Positions 12,303-21,913 of a DNA stretch of 64,000 nucleotides are shown here, piece after piece (the first letter of the stretch is position 1; every line of letters begins with the position of its first letter). The notes below the pieces were generated by a model. It was not told where the DNA came from and did not search any database. It worked only from the letters and a program-made list of their open reading frames with translations. Source of the DNA: Tausonia pullulans (taxonomy: Eukaryota; Basidiomycota; Tremellomycetes; Cystofilobasidiales; Mrakiaceae); the NCBI GenBank assembly GCA_951802195.1, contig OX637634.1:124001-188000 (forward strand), given 5' to 3'. Made by a program: the position numbers and the translations under genes.

Positions 12303-13867
12303 CTAGAGCTGCTGGGCGATGCCGCCCTCCGAGAAGATCTCCTCGACCTCCCAGGCCATACCCCAGTACGTGAGCTGGCAGCAGAGACCCGCGGCCTCAC
12401 CCTCGCGGGCTATCCGGTCCTGGAGCTCGCGGCGGACGTCGGTCCGGACGAGGGCGAGGTCGGTCCTGGGGGAGAAGGGAGAGAGCAAAGGTCAACGGCG
12501 GAGGGAGAAGGAGAAAGTTCGCGACCTTTCTTTGAGCGTCCGAGGCAGGAGGACAAGCAGCACGCACTTCTTGAGCCGGAGAAGAGGGCAGAAGTCATTT
12601 CCACCGTCACCAACGTAGATGACTCGCTCGAAGTCGCTGTGCTCCTTGAGGAAGGCAACGAGCTCCTCGCCTGTAGGATCGCGGCCCGATTCATCGTCAA
12701 TGAGGCGTCTTTCCACCGCGCACCCGCACCGAGGAGGTCAGACTGACCCTTGCACATGTTGGCCGAGCAGCCGACCTTGCAGCCGTGCTGAGGGCCATGG
12801 GGGTCCACCCGACGCTTGATGATGAGCTTGCCGTCGTCGGTCCATGACGCCGGGTTAGTGGTGATGCGGCTGAAGAGGTTGGTGAGGCCCTGGTACTGGA
12901 GGCGCGGATGTGTGAGAGGGGAAAGGCAAGAGCAGTAAGTCACAAGCACCTCTGTCGAAAGATCAAGACTCGATAAACGAACGCGGAGGATGGTGTCGAT
13001 GTAGACCGAGTTGGAGTTGGAGAGGCAGAAGAAGGTTGTCTCAGGGGTAGAGGCGGCCTGGAGCGCCAGAACGGCGCGCTTCATGGCAGGGTGCTGGTGC
13101 GATTGCCGTGTGTGTCAGCAGCCATCGTCTCTAAAGCACAGCTACCTTGGACATAAGAGCGCTCACGAAGGGCATGCCGGTGAGGGCATCCTCAATCTCC
13201 TTCTTGGTGGTGCCCTTGGTCTCCTGGAGCTTGGCGACAGTCTGGGCGCTGTTGAAGGGGATGAGCCAACAGTCAGTCATTCACGGACTGGGCAAGACGG
13301 GATAAGATTCTCGGTAAAAGGGCGGGAGACAGGTGGCGGGCGGCGAGAACGACGCGTCTGGTTATGGCGTGCCCGCGCGCGCGCGTCGCTGAGCCCATGC
13401 TCAACCCGGACAGGTCGACAGCAGCGAACCCTTCGTTGTAGGGAGGAAAGCTTCATCGACCGGACCGCCTGCCTGGCAGCAAAGGGACATAGCACGGCGC
13501 CAGGTCGAGCACCTAGCGGGCAAGATACAGGCCGTCGCTTCGGCCGACACGCGCCAAAGAACGAGAGGCGATGTTTCGTCGTCCGGGAAAAAGATGGGGC
13601 CGTTGAGGGAGGGGGGAGACTGACACAATGTCGGTCCACTGGACACCCTGGCTGGCGAGGGTCTCCATTTCACGCCGGAGAGGCGTTGAGAGGACCTCGA
13701 GCACGTAGCGGTCGGTGTCCTGGTCGGCGAGGGACCTGTGGGAGCGCGCGTGACACAAGACGTCTGTCAGGACGACGGAGTCGACATGCGTGAGGGCTGG
13801 CCAGTCGGCGAGAGGGGCCGGGAGCTGACCAGTCAAAGTCATAGACGACAAGCTGCTTGGGGGCCAT
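12303..13867 (-). CDS. HAD-family phosphatase, PHOSPHO1/2 type
   Basis: Cytosolic haloacid-dehalogenase phosphatase of the PHOSPHO family (phosphoethanolamine/phosphocholine or pyridoxal-phosphate phosphatases). Motif I is VVYDFDWS (DxDxS nucleophile) directly after the start at 13867 (MAPKQL). Later exons give [17 protein letters not shown] (motif II region), [17 protein letters not shown], a Cys-rich [15 protein letters not shown] typical of this family, and [13 protein letters not shown] (motif III/IV). The C-terminus is [19 protein letters not shown], with TAG at 12303-12305. Introns are short. It stands head-to-head with methylthioadenosine phosphorylase across 156 bp. The family is clear; the substrate is not. 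A salvage-pathway role like bacterial MtnX is a speculative alternative. Confidence 0.85.
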
Positions 13868-14023
13868 GCTGTAGAGAGTTGGGCGTGTGTCTTGGTGAGG
13901 TGATCGACGAACGTGGTTGTCAGTATCGACGAGGGGGGGCGCAGGCTTCTCTCGCTGGGTTCGTCGTCCTGGCAGTGCGCCCGGTCCCAGCGAGTTCCCG
14001 CCCAACCAACTACTCCTCTAGAC
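13868..14023. promoter_or_regulatory. Short bidirectional promoter (phosphatase / MTAP)
   Basis: Only 156 bp separate the two divergent start codons (13867 minus, 14024 plus), so the two genes very likely share regulatory sequence. No specific binding site is claimed. Confidence 0.5.
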
Positions 14024-15776
14024 ATGCCCCACTCGACCCAGCAGCACAAGCCCGTCCTCGTCGGCGTCATCGGCGGCTCCGGCCTCTACAAGCTCGACAA
14101 CCTCACCTTCGTGTCAGTCTAGCCTTCCGCCTGCTCTTCCATCCAGGCTTCTCTCCGTCTCTCGCTCTCGTCCGCCTCGGTTTCGCGCGCTTGCCTTGGA
14201 CGTTGCTGACTACGGTGCGCGCCTTGGCTGCATCTTGGGGGACTACAGCCGTGAGGTCCAGGTCGAGACCGTCAGTTCTGCATTTCGTCTGCTGCTCCGC
14301 CCGCTTGGAAGAACCAGACGCGCCTAACTTCTACGTTGACGCCGTCCTTCAGCCCTGGGGCAAGCCGTCATCACCCCTCTCGGTCTTCACCCTTCCTCCT
14401 CTCGAGTCCAGCCCGAACGAGCCGGGACCCGAGGTTGTCTTTATCTCCCGTCACGGTGTGGACCACTCCATTCTCCCCTCCGAGGTCAACAACCGGGCCA
14501 ACATTGCCGCGCTCAAGAGCCTCGGTGTCGAGGCTGTCGTCGCGTTTTCTGCCGTCGGATCCCTCCGCGAGGAGATCGCTCCTGGTATGTAGAGACAGCC
14601 TGCCAGTTTGAGAAGCCTGCGTGCCATCTCGAGTGGCTAGACAGAAGGCTTGTGTGTCGACAACTCGACACCAGGCGCGCGAAACCCCCCCCCCCCCCCC
14701 CGGGGCTCTTGACGTTTATGTTGACCTGTACGCTCGATCTCAGGGGATTTCATCATTCCCTCCCAGATCATTGACCGTACCAAGGGTATCCGCGAGTCGA
14801 CCTTCTTCTCCAAGCTCGGCGTCGTTGGCCACGTTCGTCTCTCATTCTCTGCCAACCTGGTGGTGCCTGTCTTCTCTCTCGAGCACCCTGGTTAACCTCC
14901 CATTCGCAGGCCATGTTCGGAGACCCCTTCGACAACCAGCTCATCAAGCACATCACTCCTCTCGTCAAGGAATCCCTTTCCAAGGCTGGAGCTGACGGCA
15001 AGGCTGTCCCCGTTCATGAGGACAAGTGTGTTGTCGTCATGGAGGGACCTCAGTTCTCGACGCGCGCCGAGTCCAAGATGTGAGTGACTGAAGATATATA
15101 GATATTTCTATCCGGAGGCGATGCTCATCTCAAACCCCGTCCATCCTCCTCAGGTACCGCCAGTGGGGTGGAGACATTATCGTGAGCACGCCTTCTTTGG
15201 GCAAGCTGGCACCTTTTCTCCGCGTCAGCTGACATTCACGGGGCAATCTCGCAGAACATGTCCTCCCTCCCGGAGTCCAAGCTCGCCCGTGAGGCCGAGC
15301 TCTCGTACGCGCTCATCTGCACCTCGACGGACTACGACGCTTGGCGCGAGGGCGAGGATGCCGTCACGGTTGAGGAGGTCAGGACTTGCTCTCGTCGTCG
15401 TCCCCCGTTCACGTTCACGTCTCATATTGAGTTCTCCTTTTATTTTCTTTCTTTTTTCTCTACTTTTTTTTTGTCACTTGTCCGTCAAACAGGTCATCAA
15501 GACTCTCCACACCAACGCCCATCTCTCCAAGACGGTCGCCCAATCGATCCTCGCCTCGGTTCACGAGGCCGTTGCCTCTGGCAAGGTCCTCACCCAGGCC
15601 AAGGGCTGCAGTGCGTCCCTTCCCCTTTCGTTGTCCTGCAGTTCATCGTTCATGAAGAAGCTGACACTTGCTCGTGCACACGTCTTCCAGTGAAGTGGTC
15701 GTGCGTCACCCGGCTCGACCAGGTCTCGGCGGAGAGCAAGAAGACTCTCTCCTACATCCTCCCTTACTACCAGTAG
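14024..15776 (+). CDS. MEU1: S-methyl-5'-thioadenosine phosphorylase
   Basis: Cleaves methylthioadenosine with phosphate to adenine and methylthioribose-1-phosphate, the first step of methionine salvage after polyamine synthesis. The N-terminus [15 protein letters not shown] is the phosphate-binding loop of the PNP/MTAP family. Next come [31 protein letters not shown] (RHG.xH motif), [48 protein letters not shown] and [14 protein letters not shown]. The end is [10 protein letters not shown] at 15776. Exon 2 is only 22 nt (14249-14270) and restores the frame between 14112 and 14353 (REVQVET). A homopolymeric C run lies in the intron near 14688-14701. About 300+ residues, normal for the family. 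All key motifs are present. Confidence 0.95.
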
Positions 15777-16185
15777 ACGATCGCTAGATTCGGGTTTTCT
15801 GAGTGCGAGCCTTCGTTCGCTACAATGGTCCATTCTCATCGCTCGGACTCGCTCGGACTCGCTCGGACAGGCACGTGACGTGAAAAGGGTACAAATCCCA
15901 CCGTGAAACCGAGCAGACGGCGCTGCGAACGAGCGCAGTGCGCTCGTTGCTGTTTCATTGCCGAGTTGAACTGTTCATGCGAACGAATACGCGTCTGAGT
16001 CACTCTTTCTTGCTCGACGGCTCATGGTTGAAGGGGGGAACAGGGAGCCGACTCTCATCCCACGTCTGGCGTTACTTCCTTCTCGCTTGCGAGATTGGGG
16101 AGTGAGTGACTCGATACACCGAGAATGCGCATGCTAGACCGAGACTTCGTCCAAACCAATCTTCAATCGATAAGGAGAGGCCAAT
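15777..16185. other. Intergenic, convergent 3' ends, with a small tandem repeat
   Basis: 409 bp between the stops of MTAP (+) and eS27 (-). A 10-bp unit (CTCGGACTCG) is repeated about three times at 15840-15868. Nothing else recognised; probably two 3' UTRs and terminators. Confidence 0.5.
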
Positions 16186-17478
16186 CTAGTTCTTGCGGCG
16201 GAAGGAGCAGCCTGGGGGCGGGGAGAAGGGACCACCACGGAGCACAAGGGATCAGCGATCAACGACCGATGAGCTAGCAACAGAAGCACTTCTAAGAGTG
16301 AGGAGAAGCGTAACTCACCCTCCTGGAGACGGGCCTTACCACCGCGGGGCTGGCAAAGGATCGTCTGGCACGAACCACACTGCGAAAGGTGGGAGGAAAG
16401 CGAACTCGACGCGATCAGCCAGGGGAGTCTTCACCCCCGAATGGAGGGCCATCCGCGACGTGCGAAGAACAAAGACCCACCTGGACAGCGGTCGAGGCGT
16501 GCGAGAAGACGGTGGTGATCTGGAAGCATCCAGGGCACTTGACGTCCTGTTGAGAGCAGCATCGGCAGCAGGAAGCAAGGGTCAGCATATCGCTCGCACT
16601 CTCTTCTCTTAACCTGGGCCGGCCGGACCACAGCGAACAACGAGCAGAGGGACATCACAGCGCCAGGAAAAGTGACGTGGGGAAGGGAAGAGAGAGGCTG
16701 GGTCGTGTGAATGCGAGGCCTCGCAGGCGTTGAAGGGGGTAAATCCCTCGGGACGGCGCGCCCTCAGCCTTGCAACAGAGAAGGACCGCCTGGTCGGCCA
16801 GCGGGTCTGCCCCACTCCACCTGCCTCTCGCGGCCTTCGCATCCCTCCTGGACTGGCCTGCATGCCAGCAGCGGAAGAGCAGTGCATGGCTCCCTCTGTG
16901 GACAGGCCAGCCCTCTACGAGACCTGCTGGGGAGAGAGAGGGAAGCGCGAAGAGGGAGGCGCGTCTCCCCCCCATTCTCGCCGCGAATCGCCTAGCCTTC
17001 TTCTCCCCTCTCTTCTCGTGCTTCCTTTGCCTTCGTTGCCGATATCGTCCTAGTCCACCACCAAGTGGACTGACCATGAAGAACGAGTTGGGAGACTGCA
17101 CCAGCCTCTTGAGCTTGTGCTTGCGGAGCTCAGCCTCGTTGGAGGGGTTGAGGAGGTCAACAGCGAGAGTCTAGGGTGGAAGCAAAGAAACGGTGGTAGG
17201 AGCGCCTCGAGGTCAGTCTAGCATGCACATCGAAACAGAACGCCCCTCCCCAGAGAGTAATAAGGGCGAGAGCTGAGAAGGTCTGGCATGGCCTTTCGGC
17301 CTGCCAGCGCCTGCTGGTGGTGGATTCTCCTCTGCTCCCACCAGCATCAGGCGACGACGCCCGCAAGGGAGACGAAGACTCGCTACCCCGGGCGACAGTC
17401 TTGCTCCCTCTCTCTCGCTCTTGCTCGCGTGCTCTCCGGGGGGTGATGCCGAGCGGGCGGATGGGCCTTGCGTACCAT
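16186..17478 (-). CDS. RPS27: 40S ribosomal protein eS27 (S27)
   Basis: Small-subunit ribosomal protein with a C4 zinc finger. Read on the minus strand, exon 2 (17170-17075) gives [19 protein letters not shown] followed by [13 protein letters not shown]. Exon 3 (16546-16481) gives [19 protein letters not shown], exon 4 (16379-16319) gives [19 protein letters not shown], and the last exon gives GCSFRRKN with TAG at 16186-16188. The finger cysteines CPGC...CGSC are intact and the length (about 83 residues) is normal. The start is inferred: ATG at 17478, immediately followed by a GTACGC donor, so the first coding exon would hold only the start codon. Introns of about 305 and 528 bp are much longer than elsewhere in the window, common for fungal ribosomal-protein genes. 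Identity is certain; the first exon is moderately certain. Confidence 0.9.
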
Positions 17479-18455
17479 ATTTTTTTATGGTTTTCGGGGT
17501 GAAGGTGGCCTGGGACTTCTCGACTGTTGCGAGAAGTAGAGCGAGGTCCGCCTCGCCGAAGCTGGGAGATTTTGCCTCGCTTCCCACGGTCCGCCCCTTC
17601 CCCCCTTCTCCCTCTGCACCCCGCCCGCGCGGCGCACAGTCCGGGGGAGGAGGGGGAACGAGAGAACGACACCTCGTCGTTTCTCCCCTTGTGGCAGAGA
17701 GAGGAAAGCATGGAACAGGCTCGACCTGGAGATACCAATATCCGAAGGATATCCAACCGGACTCGGACAGGGTCTCTGAAGTCTTCATCTGGACTCCGGA
17801 GAGACTTGCGCCCTCGCAGAGTACGATCACAAATGTCCACGCCATCTTTCTGAGGTCAGCCAACGGACACTCTCATGCTGGCCTTTACTATGATCATCTT
17901 CAACGCATTACACTTCTCGTAGCATTCATGTGGACATCGCTTGTTTTTGCTCTCGCGGTTGAGGTTGTGGCATCTCTCTTGCTGTACACCGTATCCGATG
18001 GTCGTGCATCTGAGCCTGAGGCCAGTGCCAGCTTTGTGAATTGGGGTGTGCTCTATTAGGCGTCAGGATAAGAACCATTCGAAGACCCAGAGCCGACCGA
18101 AATCCTCCCCTTGCAATCTCGCGAACCGCGATGATACATACGACAAGGGCGGCGGATCACTGCCATCCGTTTCGCAAGCCACCCTCACAGCGGTGTGATG
18201 GGAGCTACGCAGGGTTGTCATCTTCCTCAAAAAGGAGGATCCAAGCCCAGTAGTCTTTGTAGATCATTTGTTTCATTTTGGGCGCTCAGGTTTTCATCGC
18301 ACAGTCGAAATATCTTCTCTCAGATTCGAGCCAGGCGCGGGCGGCGGCGGACGGACGCCCTCGGTCGTTCGGCAACCAGTCAGCCGGGGCGGCGGCTCAC
18401 CCTCAAGTCGACGGACGCGAAGCGTTCCCTCCTGAACCACTACAATCAACCAGCC
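17479..18455. promoter_or_regulatory. Divergent intergenic region (RPS27 / PEX10)
   Basis: 977 bp between divergent starts. It includes G/C-rich pyrimidine tracts around 17600-17660. Open frames cross it (for example plus-strand 17421-18059) but resemble no protein I know and have no fitting splice context. Probably promoters and 5' leaders of both genes. Confidence 0.45.
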
Positions 18456-19904
18456 ATGAGCGAGCCTTTAACCACTCCATCCTCTGAGATGGTCCCCCTG
18501 CCGAATTTTGCCCCGGCAGGTCAGCCAGAACTTTGTGCGTGTATCCTCTCTTGCGCTCTTAACGGACTCAACCGAAAGAACTGAAGGCTTCTGCTCACAC
18601 TCTTCTCCAGTGCGGGCGCGCCAGCGAGACCAGAGCCAAGTCGCACGACTGACAGAGATTACGATGGATGTCCTTCATTCAATATTTGGCGAGTCGCCTT
18701 CCCTGGCTGTCATTACCAGAACACGTCGGGCTGACGCGACGGCCACCCAGGTTCACGCCAGATCCTGCCCAATGAACATCTGATCGGGCTCGCTTCCTCG
18801 CTCTCTTATTACCTCCTCACCTTTGGTCTTGGTGTGTCCGCATATACCCAGCCAGGGGACTACAGCGTCTGATGGCTTGGCCCAGCAGGCTCACAAACGG
18901 TCGGCGAGGAATATGTCGACATTCTCCCGCGCTCGGTCGTCTCCGGGCGCTCGCCGTCCCGCACTGTCTGTCGTCTTCTCGCCTTCCCTTTGCCGTCTCC
19001 TAGGGTGAGGTGACACTGACAAGGTTCTCCAATCAACCAGAGGCGTATCGCGACTCTGCTCATCACCATACTGGGACCTCATCTCCTCCGCCTTCTCACC
19101 CACACCCTCAGGTCACGCGCTCGAGTACGGCCGGCCTTGGACCCAGAAGCGCCGCCGTCGCTTGAGAGCAGGCTGCATCGCGGACTCGAGGCAGCCCAAG
19201 GCTGGGTTGAGATTGCAAGCGACATCCATCTGGCCCTCTTCTTTTTCCGCGGCAAGTTTGCGTCCTTCGGGGCAAGGCTCGGTGGCGTAACCTACGTGAG
19301 TCGCCCATGAACGTGACATCCTCAGCCGCAGCGAGTGCTGATCGGGGTACTTCTCTGCAGATCTCCACACTCCCGCCCCCGGAAGACCTCACTGAGCGGC
19401 CCAGCTACTCGGCTCTCGGTTTCCTTCTCCTCCTCCCCATCTTTCACCGATTTGTCAATCTCCTTCGGTCGTCCGCCTCCCCTCTGGCAGGCGGCTCGAC
19501 AGCAGTGGCAGACAAGGTCTCGCGCTTCTACTTGCCATCGACACAACTTCCGCTCCTGTCTGACGGCGGCGAGGAGGTGGAGGCACAACCCAATGGGAAA
19601 GAGAAGGAGAAGGTATCGGTGGACGTGGACCTGGGCATGCAGCAGGTCGAGGCCGCTGCAGCGAACCGGAAGTGCACACTTTGCCTCGAGGTCTGGACGA
19701 ACCCGGCGGTGACGCCGTGTGGGCACGTCTTTTGCTGGGACTGCATTGTGGGATGGAGCGGAGAAAAAGTAAGCCCCATGATCCTGCCTTCACGAGCACG
19801 CCCTTGTCCTTGACTCACTCTTTCCCTTTTCTCTACAGGCCGAGTGTCCACTGTGTCGACAGGCGCTTAATCCTTCACGGCTACTCCCACTTTATAATAT
19901 GTGA
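18456..19904 (+). CDS. PEX10: Peroxin-10, RING-finger E3 of the peroxisomal membrane
   Basis: Component of the Pex2-Pex10-Pex12 ubiquitin ligase that recycles Pex5 during peroxisomal matrix import. Start MSEPLTTPSSEM at 18456; NFAPAGQPEL plus RARQRDQSQVARLTEI matches the conserved N-terminal Pex10 block. Following exons give ILPNEHLIGLASSLSYYLL, TVGEEYVDILPRSV and a membrane-embedded helical region (LLITILGPHLLRLLTHTL; SALGFLLLLPIFHRFVNLL). The C-terminal RING reads CTLC...CGHVFCWDC...CPLC, a C3HC4 finger with all eight ligands, and the protein ends LNPSRLLPLYNM at 19904. About six introns. Length of roughly 370-400 residues is normal for fungal Pex10. Confidence 0.92.
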
Positions 19905-19997
19905 TGGACCTCACCTCCTTCGGCCTGCCTGACCGCGTAGAATGTGCTTTTGTGGTCGTGCAAATCATGAGAGTAGTTTCCTCGTTTCTAGATTCCA

Positions 19998-20941
19998 TCA
20001 TCGTCGGAACCACCACTGGGTCGGGGGAATGCAGGCGCAAGTTGGTCAAACCGGGCCGATCGTGGGAAGCCAAAGACACGGGGACGACTGACCATGATCA
20101 CAAAGAACCAGACACACAGCAGGATGAAGAGCATGAACCAGCACCACCTTCCACCTTGGTTCTTGGCCATCGTCGTCATTCGCCGCATCGTCCCTCGGAG
20201 GACGTGCGACGTAGACGCAAAAGCATCATTCTGAGAGAAGGACATGGATAAGCATCTCGTGTCTGTACATGCTCCGTGATGAGTTCTAACCATTGTAGTC
20301 ATCTCGAGGTTTCCATCTTTGATCTCGGTTCCAATGCCAGACGTGATCTAATGACAAGGGCAGAAGAGTTGCGACGTTGAGAATCAGTTGACGCGTCCGG
20401 GTCTCGTCGCTCGACCCCCTCGCGCTCGTCACTCCCTCCTCCTACATCCTATCCCTCCGCTCTGTTAGGAACGAAGGCCCATGAGTGTTCACCATAGCAA
20501 CCCCCCCCCCCCCCCGACAACTCTGACCCTGATGCCGCCGCCGAATTCCCGCCAGCAGTATGGCGCGACCACGAGGGGAAGCCAGCTTGCCAGTCCTGCT
20601 GCTCACATCTTTGAGGATCCGAACTTTGCCCATCAGTCCTGCCAGTCTCTCATCGCCTTGCTCCTCGAGATCCTCCGCTGTCCGGGCTTTGCTGTACTGA
20701 GGTAGCGAGCTCGATCCGTGGGCGGCGCCCATGGACGAACTTGGCCGGCTCGAGGCGTCGTAGTAAGGCGAGGCTCGACCGGCCGAGGAAAGCGAGGCGT
20801 AAGAGGATGAAGCGTTGTTGGCACTGTTCTGGTAAGGGTAGGGCGAGGACGAGCCGGACGCGTAGGGATAGGACGCTTGCGGGTGGAGCGGCTGGCGTTT
20901 AGATAGGGTCGAGGGCGCGGTCAACCTGGAGAGGCGGACAT
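19998..20941 (-). CDS. BET1: Bet1-type SNARE (ER-Golgi)
   Basis: Tail-anchored SNARE for ER-to-Golgi vesicle fusion. The minus strand shows a Ser/Tyr-rich N-terminal region, then the SNARE motif: TAEDLEEQGDERLAGLMGK, VRILKD, ITSGIGTEIKDGNLEMTTM (separate exon near 20300-20345), NDAFASTSHVLRGTMRRM. A single C-terminal membrane anchor follows (WCWFMLFILLCVWFFVIM). A last intron (20016-20092, GTCAGT...CCCAG) joins this to WWFRR and TGA at 19998-20000, the short luminal end typical of Bet1. The start at 20941 (MSASP) is the least certain part: it would need a 34-nt intron to enter the Ser/Tyr-rich exon. Sft1 is the main alternative family member. PEX10 is convergent, 93 bp away. Confidence 0.85.
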
Positions 20942-21913
20942 GGTGAGGACAAGCCTTTGACGGGGGGAGACAGCTCGCTTCCAACAGACCTGCTCATCTC
21001 GAGGGTAGTGACGAGGTGTGAGAGGAGGTGGGCTGAAAGTTGGGCGAGAGACGAGAGCGAATGAGAGCATCGTGTAGTGGGTCCGCGCGCTGCCAGCTTG
21101 CTGCCAGCGCAAGGAGTCGGTCGGCGTCGACCGCCTGCGCGTCGTCATCTGCAGAAAGGCCTTTGCTCGCTGTGTGCCCCTTTAGCCCGCAGACGCCAGA
21201 CACTGTCACGAACGAGATCCTCATCAACGTCCTGTCTCGGTCCTGTCTCGTCCCGATCTTTTCAGGCGGCGATATGGACGCGATCCCGATTCGAGTGGCG
21301 CATCATGGTAGAGGTACCAACAAGATCACCTTTCCTCGTCCAGCCTGGGCGAGACGCGGTTCTGGTCGAGAGGCCGGTTGGACGGGCAGCTACTGGCAAG
21401 CAGCGCCGCTTCCGAGGAGTATGCATAGCATCCGTTTGCCGAGTCAAGGGTGGGCCGTCAGCAGATTTAGGAGCCGAGATGTTGCGGCGTGCAGATTCCT
21501 CGGAGATGAATTTCCTGTCTTGGTTTCGAATCGGGATTGCCACCGGAACGACCAGAAGGAGGAACCGAGGCAGGACCCACCTCTCCTGAGCTGGGGATGT
21601 CTGGTGTCGATGCCACTGATGGGAGGAGTGAAAGCGAGATGCAGGCAGGCCAAAGGAACATAATCTGCGAGCGTGAGTGGCAAGATTTCGAAGTCGTTGC
21701 GTTCTTTAGAAGAGGCCGCCCAAGTCCGCTTGGACAGCACCGGAAAGGAAAGAACCGGCCCGGTCGAGGGTCCGGACGCGGGCCGGTGGGTATGGCAAGG
21801 CGTGGAGCAGGGATAGCCAGGGAGTCGGCGTTTCCTGGCTGGCTGGATCTTCTTCCTCTTAACCACATCTCCCTCTCTCCCACCCTTCTTTCTCCTCCAT
21901 TTCCTCATCTATC
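20942..21913. promoter_or_regulatory. Divergent intergenic region (BET1 / oxidoreductase)
   Basis: 972 bp between divergent starts. Several open frames on both strands look like GC-driven shadows; none shows domain-like sequence. A pyrimidine-rich tract (about 21847-21905) lies just before the ATG at 21914, as is usual for strongly expressed fungal genes. Confidence 0.45.

Noticed and set aside
14688-14701. Poly-C run, and a similar one near 20501-20516
   Set aside because: Located in an intron and in a BET1 intron or non-coding part; simple homopolymers, possibly with sequencing length error, not a functional element I can support.
17421-18059. Plus-strand ORF with a hydrophobic C-terminal part between RPS27 and PEX10
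   Set aside because: Overlaps the RPS27 first exon and promoter, has mixed composition and no similarity I can name; likely chance.
21510-21545. Possible tRNA T-arm (GGTTTCGAATCGGG)
   Set aside because: No matching acceptor stem, D-arm or anticodon arm upstream at the right spacing.
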